Part shown: positions 1-9,600 of the stretch, in pieces
Layout of the letters: every line of letters begins with the position of its first letter
Position numbering within the stretch: position 1 is the first letter of the stretch
Source: Prevotella sp.
GTDB lineage: Bacteria; Bacteroidota; Bacteroidia; Bacteroidales; Bacteroidaceae
Assembly: GCA_024695815.1 (NCBI GenBank)
Contig: JAILHK010000002.1
Location: forward strand, 1 to 53,015
Direction of reading: 5' to 3'
Length of the DNA: 53,015 nt
Made by a program: the position numbers and the translations under genes
Notes under the pieces: model-generated
Databases searched by the model: none
The model's input: only the letters and a program-made list of their open reading frames with translations
What the model was told of the DNA's origin: nothing

Positions 1-250
1 TGTTGATGTTGCTTGCGATGTGATCTTCGCTATCAACGAGGTTGGGGTTGATACCGGCCTTCTTCAGAACAACCTCTACGTACTTCTCAACCTGCTCCAG
101 CTTGGTCTTCTCAACGGCAGTGTTGTACTCCTCGTCGAGAATCTTTGGATCGATGCTCTGAGCGTCGAGAGCTACTGGCTTCATGGCAGCTACCTGCATA
201 GCAACCAGGTGACCCTGCTCAGCAGCGGGCTTGTTTGTCTGAACCATGGT
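1..250 (-). CDS. tsf: Elongation factor Ts, internal fragment, inverted
   Basis: Read on the minus strand, this stretch is open throughout and encodes the middle of EF-Ts, the nucleotide exchange factor for EF-Tu. Visible motifs are MVQTNKPAAEQGH (from about 247 downwards), a VAMQVAAMKPVAL core-domain segment, and GINPNLVDSEDHIASN near the window edge. The same part of the protein is encoded again on the plus strand from 246, in a diverged form (GLNPNLVDSEDHIESN). The two pieces meet at the 8-bp palindrome ACCATGGT (243-250). Two different tsf alleles joined head to head fit a chimeric assembly end better than a real gene. Identity as EF-Ts is firm; the genomic arrangement is doubtful. Confidence 0.75.
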
Positions 251-605
251 ACAGAAGTTCGTTGATATGAAGCTCAAGAAGGCTGGTTTGAACCCCAACC
301 TCGTTGATTCTGAGGATCATATCGAGTCAAACATGGCTAAGGGCTGGCTGACTCAGGAGCAGGCTGACGAAGCCCGCAAGATCAAGGAAGAGGCTAAGGC
401 TGAAGGTGAGGCTCAGTTGAAGATGCAGATGATCGAGAACATCGCCAAGGGCCGTGTTCAGAAGTTCCTGAAGGAGAACTGCCTGGTTGACCAGGAGTTC
501 CAGTTCGGTGACGGCGACAAGGCTACTGTTGCACAGTGGCTGAAGACTCAGGATAAGGAACTCGAGATTGTTGCTTTCCGTCGCTTCACACTCGTTGCTG
601 AGTAA
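246..605 (+). CDS. tsf: Elongation factor Ts, C-terminal part (5' end missing)
   Basis: This encodes the C-terminal part of EF-Ts, which releases GDP from EF-Tu in the cytoplasm. It shows GLNPNLVDSEDHIESN, then an acidic and basic helical stretch, then NIAKGRVQKFLKENCLVDQE and the family's closing segment ending FRRFTLVAE. The ATG at 246 is probably not a genuine start: EF-Ts should have some 200 further residues upstream, and an in-frame TGA at 240-242 lies at the junction with the inverted fragment. The natural gene therefore lost its 5' part at the junction around 243-250. A strong terminator follows at 630-664, so this is the last gene of its transcript (often rpsB-tsf in bacteria; rpsB is not in the window). 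Confidence 0.85.
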   Translation: MVQKFVDMKLKKAGLNPNLVDSEDHIESNMAKGWLTQEQADEARKIKEEAKAEGEAQLKMQMIENIAKGRVQKFLKENCLVDQEFQFGDGDKATVAQWLKTQDKELEIVAFRRFTLVAE

Positions 606-629
606 TCAACGACAAATAAATACATGGAT

Positions 630-664
630 AAGGCGGATGTATCGTGCATCCGCCTTTCTTTTTA
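630..664 (+). terminator. Rho-independent terminator after tsf
   Basis: A 10-bp perfect stem, AAGGCGGATG (630-639) with CATCCGCCTT (647-656), has a 7-nt loop and is followed by a T-rich run to 664. It lies just after the tsf stop codon and before the FAH-family gene. Confidence 0.85.
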
Positions 665-687
665 CCTGAAACGTAGTTTGTGGTATT

Positions 688-1305
688 ATGAAGATTTTTG
701 GAGTAGGAATGAACTACATCCAGCACAATAAAGAACTGGATGGAACGTTATATAAACCAGAGCATCCTGTGATTTTCACCAAGGCTGATTCTGCTTTACT
801 GAAGGATAGAAAGCCCTTCTTTATTCCAGACTGGTGTCAGCGGGTGGATTACGAGGCCGAGGTGGTGGTGCGCATCTGTAGGCTTGGAAAGGGTATTCCC
901 GCACGTTTTGCCCATCGCTATTATGATGCCGTTACGGTGGGTATCGACTTTACGGCCCGTGATATGCAGGAAGAGGCTCGCAAGATAGGTAACCCGTGGA
1001 CTATCTGTAAGGGGTTTGATGGCAGTGCAGCTATTGGCGAATGGATCGAGAAAGAGAAGTTCCGCGATGTGCAGGCTCTGGATTTTCATCTGGACATCAA
1101 CGGACAGACCGTGCAGACTGGAAATACCTGCGAGATGCTCTATAAGATTGACGAGTTGATTGCCTATATCTCGCAGTTCTTTACGCTGAAGACGGGCGAC
1201 CTGCTCTATACAGGAACTCCTGTAGGTGTGGGGCCTGTAAAGATTGACGATCACCTGGAGGGCTTCCTGGAAGATCGCAAAGTGTTAGACTTTACATGTA
1301 AATAA
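688..1305 (+). CDS. Fumarylacetoacetate hydrolase (FAH) family protein
   Basis: This 205-residue protein has the single-domain FAH fold seen in YcgM/FAHD1-type acylpyruvases and oxaloacetate decarboxylases. These are metal-dependent cytoplasmic enzymes that cleave C-C bonds in 2-keto compounds. The E-x-E metal-binding motif is at E56/E58 in DYEAEVVV. A third ligand, D87, lies in VGIDFTARD, and KGFDGSAAIG (from K108) matches the substrate-side lysine and aspartate segment. YTGTPVGVGPV near the C-terminus is a family hallmark. Length is normal for the short subfamily. It stops 6 bp before porU, so the two are probably cotranscribed, although no functional link is evident. The exact substrate cannot be read from the sequence. 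Confidence 0.85.
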   Translation: MKIFGVGMNYIQHNKELDGTLYKPEHPVIFTKADSALLKDRKPFFIPDWCQRVDYEAEVVVRICRLGKGIPARFAHRYYDAVTVGIDFTARDMQEEARKIGNPWTICKGFDGSAAIGEWIEKEKFRDVQALDFHLDINGQTVQTGNTCEMLYKIDELIAYISQFFTLKTGDLLYTGTPVGVGPVKIDDHLEGFLEDRKVLDFTCK

Positions 1306-1311
1306 GACATA

Positions 1312-4300
1312 ATGAAGAAACGATTCGTCTTGATGCTATTTTGTATGCTGGCAGGTGTGGTGAACATCTCTGCACAGGATTTCTTTAACCTGACGGCATC
1401 GGAAGTCAAGATTGACTCGGTTCTTCCTTTTTTTTCTCGCATCTATAACTTAGATGCTCATTATGCCGATTCTGCCTATAGCGTGACGATAGCCTATCCT
1501 GAATTTATCGATATGTCTGAGGCAGATATCGAGCGTTATCATCAGATTACATCATCTCCTCTGCCAGCATTGCCTGTCGTAGAACAGCATATTGGTGTCT
1601 CGCGCAAGCAGGCTTCGCTGCATGTAGGTTTTGTACCGCTGGTCTATCGCGACGGGAAATACCAGAAGCTGGTCAGCTTTAAGTTAAAGGTGCAGGCTGT
1701 TCCCCTCAGCAAGCGCCAGGCGCTGATGCGCAGGGCTGCTGAAAAGCGCTATGCCGATCATTCTGTCTTGGCGTCAGGTCAGTGGGCTAAGATAAGCATT
1801 CCCGAAACGGGTATCTATCAGATCACCGAGGCACTGATTCGTCAGGCCGGCTTCAGTAATATTAATAAGGTTAAGGTCTATGGCTATGGTGGCGCTCTGC
1901 AGCCAGATATCTTGACGGGCGATTACCTAGCTTCAACAGATGATTTGAAGGAGGTGCCACAATGTGTGGTGAACGGCAAACGCCTGTTTCATGCGGTAGG
2001 ACCTGTGGGGTGGGGAAGTGCCACAGCCACCGAGCGCAATCGGAATTTCTATGCCGACTATGGCTGCTATTTTCTGACCGAGACTGACGACGAACCGCTC
2101 ACCGTGGACAGTCTTGCCTTTGTTTATAGTTTCTATCCCACCAACAACGACTACCACACACTTCACGAGGTTGACGACTTCGCATGGTATCATAGTGGGC
2201 GCAACCTGTCTGAAAGTACACTCTTGACAGCTTCTGGTATCAGTTATCGACTGTCATCGCATACCGCTAATGGACAACTGACCGTGAAGCTGACCTCCGA
2301 CAACAATTTCGAAGTGGAGGTATTGCTAAACGGCACATCACTCGGTACGATGTCAAACATCTCTGGTCTCCCCTCGTATAGTAAGGCCATCGAACGCTCT
2401 AAGACGTTTGCCATCGATGGCTTGTTGACGGAGACCAACAACGTCACGCTGCGGCTGAAGTCTGGTTCGGCAGTGCGTCTGGACTATCTCTGTCTGACGC
2501 ATCCTACGCCAGCGGCGATGCCCAGCCTCAGTCAGACTAGTTTTAAGTCTCCTAATTTTGTTTATCGAATCACGAATCAAGACCACCATGCCGACCAGCC
2601 GGCCGATATGGTTATCATCATACCTACCAGTCAGAAAGTCCTGTCACAGGCATTGCGCCTGAAAGAACTGCATGAGAAGAAAGACAGCATGCGTGTCACC
2701 ATCGTTCCTGCCGACGAGTTGTTTAATGAGTTCTCAAGCGGAACCCCCGACGCCAACGCCTATCGTCGCTATCTGAAGATGTTGTACGACCGTGCGGACA
2801 ACGAGACAGACGCTCCCCGCTATCTGCTGCTCTTCGGTGATGGCGCTTGGGATAACCGTATGCGCACCCTGGGCTGGCGCACCTATTCTGCCGATGATTT
2901 CCTGTTGTGTCATGAGGGCGAGAATTCATTCAGCGAGACCGACAGTTATGTTACGGACGACTATTTCTGTTTGCTCGACGATGGTGAAGGCGCCAAGCTC
3001 ACCGTGAGCGACAAGGTCGATGTGGGTGTCGGACGCCTAACGGCCCGCACCGAAGAAGAGGCTAAGGTGATGGTCGATAAGATTGTGAGCTATCGCAACA
3101 ACGAGATGGCTGGCGCCTGGCAGAACACCCTTTGTTTCTTGGGCGACGACGGCAACGACAACGACCATATGAGAGCTGCAGAGACTGCTGCCGCCGCGAT
3201 TGAAAAATCCTTCCCCAACTACCTGATTAAGCGCATCTATTGGGATGCTTATCCACGTGTGGTGTCATCCACAGGCTATAGTTATCCAGAGGTTGAAAAC
3301 ATTGTGAAGCAGCAGATGAAGGATGGTGCGTTGATCATGGATTATTGCGGACATGGCGCTGCCTATTGCCTTTCCCATGAGATGGTACTGCAACGCACTG
3401 ATTTCGAGCAGCAGACCTCCATGCGCCTGCCACTCTGGATCACTGCCTCGTGCGATATCATGCCTTACGATTCGCAAGAAGAGAATATCGGTGAGACAGC
3501 CATGCTCAATCCGAAAGGTGGTGCCATCGCCTTTTTCGGTACCACGCGCACGGTGTGGTCGTATGCCAACCGAGAGGTGAACAGGGCTTTTCTGAAGAAT
3601 GTCCTTGCATCAGCCGATGGCAAAAGAAATACCCTTGGCGATGCTGTGCGTCTGACCAAGAATGAGGTGTGGAACAATTCCTACCCTTACAATAAACTGC
3701 ACTATACGTTGTTGGGCGACCCAGCGTTGAGCCTGGCAACACCCACCGCAGAGATGGTGGTGGATAGCATCAATGGAAAGGCCGTTGCTGAAGGCGTGGT
3801 CACGTTGAACGCCGGTGATAGAGTCGTTGTCAAAGGTCATGTGGTGAATGCTGCAACGTCTAATGGTGTGGATGATCAGTTCAATGGTGTGGTCAGCATG
3901 ACGGTCAAGGATGTCGAAGAAACCATTGTCTGTCGTCAGAACGACGACGTCGAGACGTACTCCGCCTTTGTCTATAAGGACCGTCCTAATGTGCTGTATG
4001 TTGGTTCTGATAGTGTTCGTAGCGGACACTTCACGATTTCCTTTGCCATGCCCAGCGATATCAGCTATGGCGATGATAAAGGACTTATCAACCTCTACGC
4101 CTATAACGATAGTGGTCTGGAAGCGCAAGGCCGCAACGAGTCGTTTGTGATGAAGGGTAATGCCGACCAGACCAACGATGGTATCGGTCCTTCCATCTAC
4201 TGCTATCTGAACAATAGCTCGTTTACCAACGGTGATGCCGTTAACTCAACACCTTACTTCTTTGCCGAGATAACAGATAAAGATGGTATCAACGCGTCAG

Positions 4301-4839
4301 GCAGTGGCTTGGGACATGACCTGGAACTGATTATCGATAACGACCCAATGAAGACCTATCGTCTGAACGACTATTTCCACTATGCCTTTGGAGAGTACAC
4401 CAGCGGCACCGCTGGTTACAGCATACCTACCCTCAGCGAGGGTCCCCACACACTGCTATTCCGTGCGTGGGATGTACTCAACAATGCCTCAACGGCAGAG
4501 TTGAAGTTTAATGTGGTCAAGGGACTGACGCCCCAGTGCTTCAGCGTGATGTGTACCAAGAACCCCGCCACCACCTCTACCTCGTTTATCATCAACCACG
4601 ATCGCACAGGCAGCAACATGGATGTTGTCGTCGAGGTCTTCGATATGTCAGGCCGTCAGCTGTGGACACACAGCGAGAGCGGTGTTTCTACCGACAATAC
4701 CTACACCGTCAACTGGAACCTGACGGTGGAAGGCGGCAGCAAGTTGCAGACCGGTGTGTACCTCTATCGTGTGCTTATTGCAAGCGATGGTAGCCGTAAG
4801 GCCTCTCAAGCAAATAAATTGATTATACTAAGACAATAA
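1312..4839 (+). CDS. porU: Type IX secretion system sortase PorU (C25 family)
   Basis: PorU is the outer-surface peptidase that removes the C-terminal sorting domain of T9SS cargo and attaches cargo to the cell surface. The protein has 1175 residues, usual for PorU. It begins with a signal peptide (MKKRFVLMLFCMLAGVVNISAQ), followed by a long N-terminal region. A caspase-like C25 domain carries the expected dyad: H681 in DYCGHGAAY and C714 in ITASCDIMPYD. The C-terminal 90 or so residues (SVMCTKNPATT, VVEVFDMSGRQLW, TGVYLYRVLIASDG) resemble a sorting-domain-like beta sandwich. porV follows closely, the same order as in Porphyromonas. C25 alone could be a gingipain, but the length and the porV-ispF neighbourhood favour PorU. 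Confidence 0.93.
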   Translation: MKKRFVLMLFCMLAGVVNISAQDFFNLTASEVKIDSVLPFFSRIYNLDAHYADSAYSVTIAYPEFIDMSEADIERYHQITSSPLPALPVVEQHIGVSRKQASLHVGFVPLVYRDGKYQKLVSFKLKVQAVPLSKRQALMRRAAEKRYADHSVLASGQWAKISIPETGIYQITEALIRQAGFSNINKVKVYGYGGALQPDILTGDYLASTDDLKEVPQCVVNGKRLFHAVGPVGWGSATATERNRNFYADYGCYFLTETDDEPLTVDSLAFVYSFYPTNNDYHTLHEVDDFAWYHSGRNLSESTLLTASGISYRLSSHTANGQLTVKLTSDNNFEVEVLLNGTSLGTMSNISGLPSYSKAIERSKTFAIDGLLTETNNVTLRLKSGSAVRLDYLCLTHPTPAAMPSLSQTSFKSPNFVYRITNQDHHADQPADMVIIIPTSQKVLSQALRLKELHEKKDSMRVTIVPADELFNEFSSGTPDANAYRRYLKMLYDRADNETDAPRYLLLFGDGAWDNRMRTLGWRTYSADDFLLCHEGENSFSETDSYVTDDYFCLLDDGEGAKLTVSDKVDVGVGRLTARTEEEAKVMVDKIVSYRNNEMAGAWQNTLCFLGDDGNDNDHMRAAETAAAAIEKSFPNYLIKRIYWDAYPRVVSSTGYSYPEVENIVKQQMKDGALIMDYCGHGAAYCLSHEMVLQRTDFEQQTSMRLPLWITASCDIMPYDSQEENIGETAMLNPKGGAIAFFGTTRTVWSYANREVNRAFLKNVLASADGKRNTLGDAVRLTKNEVWNNSYPYNKLHYTLLGDPALSLATPTAEMVVDSINGKAVAEGVVTLNAGDRVVVKGHVVNAATSNGVDDQFNGVVSMTVKDVEETIVCRQNDDVETYSAFVYKDRPNVLYVGSDSVRSGHFTISFAMPSDISYGDDKGLINLYAYNDSGLEAQGRNESFVMKGNADQTNDGIGPSIYCYLNNSSFTNGDAVNSTPYFFAEITDKDGINASGSGLGHDLELIIDNDPMKTYRLNDYFHYAFGEYTSGTAGYSIPTLSEGPHTLLFRAWDVLNNASTAELKFNVVKGLTPQCFSVMCTKNPATTSTSFIINHDRTGSNMDVVVEVFDMSGRQLWTHSESGVSTDNTYTVNWNLTVEGGSKLQTGVYLYRVLIASDGSRKASQANKLIILRQ

Positions 4840-4869
4840 TACGCCATGGCCTGCGTTATTATTTATGCA

Positions 4870-6045
4870 ATGAACAAGAATATGAAGAAAACACTGATGA
4901 CGGTCTTCTGCACACTGATGTCTGCTGTTTCCATGCAAGCAGAAGACTATAAGACCACGACGTTCAACCCCGTTGAACATGCCGTTATCTCGCAGACCAT
5001 CGCGCCCGATGCTCGTGCTGCAGGTATGGGTGATGTCGGTGCCGCTACCGACCCTGACGTCAACTCCCAGTATTGGAACCTTGCCAAGTATCCGTTCTGT
5101 ATCAGTCGTTCGGGCATTGCCTTGAACTACACCCCCTGGTTACGCCAGTTGGTCAACGATATCGACCTGGCCTATGTGGCTGGTTACTATCGTGTGGGCG
5201 AATATGGTGCCCTGTCGGGCTCGTTGCGCTATTTCTCGCTGGGTGAGGTTTATACCGACTACGACATCGAGAATGCCATGACCGTAAAGCCTTACGAGAT
5301 GTCGCTCGATGCAGCCTACTCACAGATGCTGAGCGAGACCTTCTCACTCGGTGTCGGTCTGCGCTGGATTTATAGTGACCTGCGCTATGACTATAGCGAC
5401 GACTCAAAACCAGCGTCAGCCTTTGCAGCCGACATAGCCATGTACTACAACAACTATCTGATGCTGGGCAACCGTGAGTGCCAGTTGGGCTTAGGTCTTG
5501 TGGCCAGCAACATTGGTTCCAAGATTTCCTATTATGGTGATGATGAGAGTCAGTTCATACCCGCCAATCTCCGTTTGGGTGCCTCTCTGATGATACCTTT
5601 CGACGAGTATAACCGCTTCTCGATTGCTGCCGATGCCAACAAGCTGATGGTTCCCACCGTGCCCCGACAGATGGTTGACGAGGACAACTCCACCTATCAG
5701 GACCGTGTGCGTAAGGAGTATTCTGACGTAGGTGCCATCAAGGGCATGTTCCAAAGCTTCAGCGACGCCCCAGGCGGATTCAAGGAAGAGCTGGAAGAGG
5801 TGCAGTGGAGCGTCGGTGCCGAGTATGTCTATCACGACCAGTTTGCACTGCGTGCAGGTTATCATCATGAGTCCGAGTCGAAGGGCAACCGCAAGTACTT
5901 CACCGTGGGTGGTGGTTTCCGCATGAATGTCTTCTCTCTCGATGTCGGTTACGTCATCTCTACCGCTCAGTCGAATCCCCTCGACCAAACCCTTCGTTTC
6001 ACCCTGGCCTTCGATATGGATGGCCTAAAAGATCTGTTTAAATGA
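4870..6045 (+). CDS. porV: Type IX secretion system outer membrane protein PorV (LptO)
   Basis: PorV is a FadL-like outer membrane beta barrel that shuttles cargo from the T9SS translocon to PorU. After a signal peptide (MKKTLMTVFCTLMSAVSMQA) come the family opening IAPDARAAGMGDVGAAT and SQYWNLAKYPF, then alternating aromatic and hydrophobic beta strands to the C-terminus. An ATG exists at 4846, but it puts the residues MACVIIYA ahead of the signal peptide. Starts at 4870 (MNKNMKK) or 4882 (MKKTL) fit better; 4870 is used here. It overlaps ispF by 4 bp (ATGA), pointing to translational coupling. Together with porU it means this organism has at least the processing end of a T9SS. Confidence 0.92.
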   Translation: MNKNMKKTLMTVFCTLMSAVSMQAEDYKTTTFNPVEHAVISQTIAPDARAAGMGDVGAATDPDVNSQYWNLAKYPFCISRSGIALNYTPWLRQLVNDIDLAYVAGYYRVGEYGALSGSLRYFSLGEVYTDYDIENAMTVKPYEMSLDAAYSQMLSETFSLGVGLRWIYSDLRYDYSDDSKPASAFAADIAMYYNNYLMLGNRECQLGLGLVASNIGSKISYYGDDESQFIPANLRLGASLMIPFDEYNRFSIAADANKLMVPTVPRQMVDEDNSTYQDRVRKEYSDVGAIKGMFQSFSDAPGGFKEELEEVQWSVGAEYVYHDQFALRAGYHHESESKGNRKYFTVGGGFRMNVFSLDVGYVISTAQSNPLDQTLRFTLAFDMDGLKDLFK

Positions 6046-6560
6046 GTAATATCCGCGTAGGAATGGGCTATGACGTCCATCGTATAGTAGAAGGTAGAGA
6101 ACTATGGCTTGGTGGTATAAAGATTCCATTCAGTCTCCCCTCCAGTTCGGGAGAGGATGGGCTCACCAGTTATGGTCTGTTAGGTCATAGCGATGCCGAT
6201 GTGTTGATACATGCCATTTGTGATGCCATCCTTGGTGCAGCCAATTTGCGCGACATAGGCTATCACTTCCCCGACACATCTGCCGAGACTGAGGGCATGG
6301 ACAGTAAGATTATTCTGAAGAAAAGCATTGAACTGATTACCGCCAATGGTTATCGTCTGGGCAATATCGATGCCACAATCTGTGCCGAGAAACCCAAGAT
6401 GAATCCACATATCCCTGCCATGCAGCAGTGCATGGCCCAGGTCATTGGCTGCGATCCTGATATGATTTCCATTAAGGCCACGACCACCGAGAAACTTGGT
6501 TTTACGGGACGTCAGGAAGGCATCTCCGCTTATGCCGTTGCCCTGATTGAACGTGTGTAA
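6042..6560 (+). CDS. ispF: 2-C-methyl-D-erythritol 2,4-cyclodiphosphate synthase IspF
   Basis: IspF makes the cyclic diphosphate intermediate of the MEP isoprenoid pathway in the cytoplasm. Zinc ligands are visible at D11 and H13 (GYDVH) and H57 (SDADVLIHAI). The family signature KATTTEKLGFTGR is near the C-terminus. At 172 residues it is longer than the usual 155-160. The extra residues, roughly FSLPSSSGEDGLTSY between IP and GLLGHSDAD, replace a three-residue turn in typical IspF and are encoded by a G/C palindromic DNA stretch (6134-6156), discussed in the findings. Start and preceding stop overlap as ATGA with porV. porU-porV-ispF order is also known from Porphyromonas. Confidence 0.96.
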   Translation: MSNIRVGMGYDVHRIVEGRELWLGGIKIPFSLPSSSGEDGLTSYGLLGHSDADVLIHAICDAILGAANLRDIGYHFPDTSAETEGMDSKIILKKSIELITANGYRLGNIDATICAEKPKMNPHIPAMQQCMAQVIGCDPDMISIKATTTEKLGFTGRQEGISAYAVALIERV

Positions 6561-6587
6561 CTAAAAAAAAAGTAAAATAGCACCCAA

Positions 6588-6612
6588 TTTCGAATTATTT
6601 TTCCTAACTTTG
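6588..6612 (+). promoter_or_regulatory. Bacteroidetes-type promoter for the CotH-family gene
   Basis: TAACTTTG at 6605-6612 is a perfect TAnnTTTG -7 box. TTTC at 6588-6591 is an imperfect -33 element about 13-17 bp upstream. The gene starts 40 bp downstream. Confidence 0.6.
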
Positions 6613-6652
6613 CGCAGTAAATAAACTAACTTATTACTGCAATCAAAAAATC

Positions 6653-9600
6653 ATGAAAAGGAAAAGTATTTCGATATTGGGTCTTTTCTTATGCCTTGCT
6701 GTTACCATACAGGCTCAAAAGTGGACTGATGTAACTAGCATTTTCTTGAAGAGCCCGTCGTTCGATAACAATTCTAGTGAGGGATGGGTCGTCAGTCACA
6801 ACGCACAGTCCTTCAACGTCAGACTGGAGAGTGCCGAGTTCTTCAATGGCACCTTCGATCTCAACCAGACACCAACCCTCCCCCAAGGTCATTATCGCCT
6901 GTCAGTGCAGGCTTATTTCCGTATGTCGTCTAATCAGACGACGTGGGACGCGCGCCAGAATAGCAATGAAGCTATTACGGCCGAGTTGTATGCCGGTAAT
7001 AATGCCACGACCCTGAAAAGCGTTTTCGACTATTCCTTTGATTCTTACAGAAACTACTGTTGGTCGCCCGATGGTTCTACGTACTTTCCCAACGGCATGG
7101 AGTCTGCCAATGAGGCTTTCAACAATGGAGGCTATGTCAATCAGTTGGAGTTCGATGCCAACGGCCAGACGCAGCTAGGACTGCGCAATTTTATCCGCGA
7201 CTATAGTGACAACTGGTGCATGTTTGACAATTTCAAACTCGAGTACCAGGGCGAGTTCAATCAGGTGATGGTCAACCAGATTGAGGTGAGTGTACCGAAG
7301 ACCACACTTCAGGTAGGCGAGACCATCGACATTTCCGCCCGTGCGCTGCCTACCAACGCCACCAATCCCGAACTGACATGGAGCGTTGACAATCCTTTCA
7401 TCGTCACTGTAGGCCCCGGTGGCCATTTGATTGCCCGTGGCGAAGGTACAGCCCATGTCACAGTCAGGACCATCGACGGTTCCGACCTGGCTCGCACGCT
7501 GACCTTCAAGGTGAACAAAGCAACGGTAACACCCGACGGTCGTCAGTGGGTGGACATCACCTCTTCCTATCTCACCAACCCCGATTTCACCTCCAGCGAA
7601 CCGTTCGAAGGCTGGGACGTGTCGCGCAACAACGGTACGAACACCGTGCGTGCTGGGTCGATGGAGTTCTGGGATGCCTATATGTTCACTGCTCAGCAAC
7701 AGATATCTGGTCTGCCCAAGGGTACCTATCGCCTCAGTGTGCAGGGCTTTCATCGTGGCTACGACCTCAATCCCACCTTTACGGCCTATACCAACAGTCA
7801 GCAGGACCGCTTCGCCTGTCTTTTTGCGGGCAACGAACGTGTGCTGATGCCTTCTTATTACGACCTGCGCTATCAGACTAATGATAACAATGGCTGGCAA
7901 CATTATTATATGATGACAGACGACATGGCGTTTCAGAACTATGCTTTCCCTAACACCATGGAGACCACCTCGGTGGTTTATGACGAAGATAACTATAAGA
8001 CATCGCTTGAATTTACCTTGAACGATGCTTCTAACGACGTAAACATCGGTGTGACACTCGACGACCAGGTCTATCGCTCAGGCAACTGGTGTATCTTCAG
8101 CCATTTCCGCTTGGAGTTCTGTGGCGACATGGTGAAGGTGAACAATATCCAACTTTCTACACCTAATACAGAACTGGTGGTCAACGAAACCGCCCAGATT
8201 TCGGCCACCGTGCTGCCTGCCAATGCCATGATCAGACAACTCAAATGGTCGTCTAACAACGAGCAAGTGGCTGTGGTCAGTCAGCAAGGTGTTGTCAGGG
8301 CTATTGCCCCCGGCACAGCTGTCATCACGGCCCAGGCCACCGATGGCTCAGGCGTCTCTCGCAGTGTGACCATCACGGTGAAAAACAGCGGCGACGTGAC
8401 AGGCTCTGTGGTCATCAACGAGGTGATGGCAGCCAATGTCGATCAGTTCGTGAGCCCCGCCTTCAACTTCGACGGATGGGTAGAGCTCTATAACACCTCT
8501 GGCAAGACACTCGACCTGACCGGCCTCTACTTCAGCGATGATGCCAACAATCTCAAGAAGTGGCGCATGCCTGCCACCGTGGGCACCATCCCCGCTCGCG
8601 GCTATAAGGTAGTCTGGTTCGATAGTAATAACATTGCACCGCAGAACGCACCATTCAAACTCGATGTGGATGGTGGCACCATCTACCTCAGCGATGCCAC
8701 TGGCAAACTGATTGCCAGTCAGACCTACCCACAAGCCCTGGAGCGTGTCAGCTATGCCCGCACCACCGATGGCGGCAGCACCTGGGGACAGACCTCCATG
8801 CCTACGCCTGAAGCCTCTAATGCCACGAGCCGCTTTGCCACCGAACAGTTGGCTGCGCCCGCCGTTGATCAGGACTCACGCCTCTTCGATGGTCCTTTCA
8901 CCGCCACGGTCACCATCCCTGCTGGCACCACCTTGCGCTATACCACCGATGGCTCACTGCCCACGTTAGACAATGGCAGCACTTCTACCAATGGCACCTT
9001 CCGCATCTCAGAGACCACCAACCTGCGTCTGCGCCTGTTTGCCAACGACAAGCTTGCTTCGCCCGTGACCACACGCTCTTATATCTATCGCATCCGCGAC
9101 TTCATGTTGCCCGTAGTCTCTGTTGTTGCCGACGACCGCTTTATCTACAGCAACGAGATGGGCGTCTTTGCCAAGGGTCCCAACGGACGTCCGGGCAATG
9201 GTCAGTCTGAGAAGTGCAACTGGAACATGGACTGGGAGCGACCTGTCAACTTCTCGTATCTCTCGGCACAGGGCGACATGGTATTCAACCAGGATGTCGA
9301 TCTTGAGATGTGTGGCGGATGGAGCCGTGCCTGGGATCCTAAGGCTTTCAAACTGAAAGGTAATAAGGAGATGGGAGGCAATAAGAACCTGCTCTATCCC
9401 TTCTTCTCGGCAAAGCCCTACAACCGCAACCGCACCCTGCAAATCCGTAATGGTGGTAACGATAACGTCTGCCGACTGCGCGACCCGGCCCTTCAGATGA
9501 TAGCCAGCTCTGCCCATCTAAACCTAGATTATCAGGAGTATCAGCCCGTGCACGAGTTCGTGAACGGTCAGTATATGGGCATGCTGAATGTGCGTGAGCC

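Noticed and set aside
796..1254. Minus-strand reading frame inside the FAH gene
   Set aside because: A shadow of the coding strand; no recognisable domain, and the plus-strand gene is clear. The same applies to long antisense frames in the starch genes, such as 37085-37951 and 41710-42555.
4846..4869. Earlier ATG for porV
   Set aside because: It adds MACVIIYA in front of a normal signal peptide; the start at 4870 or 4882 fits better.
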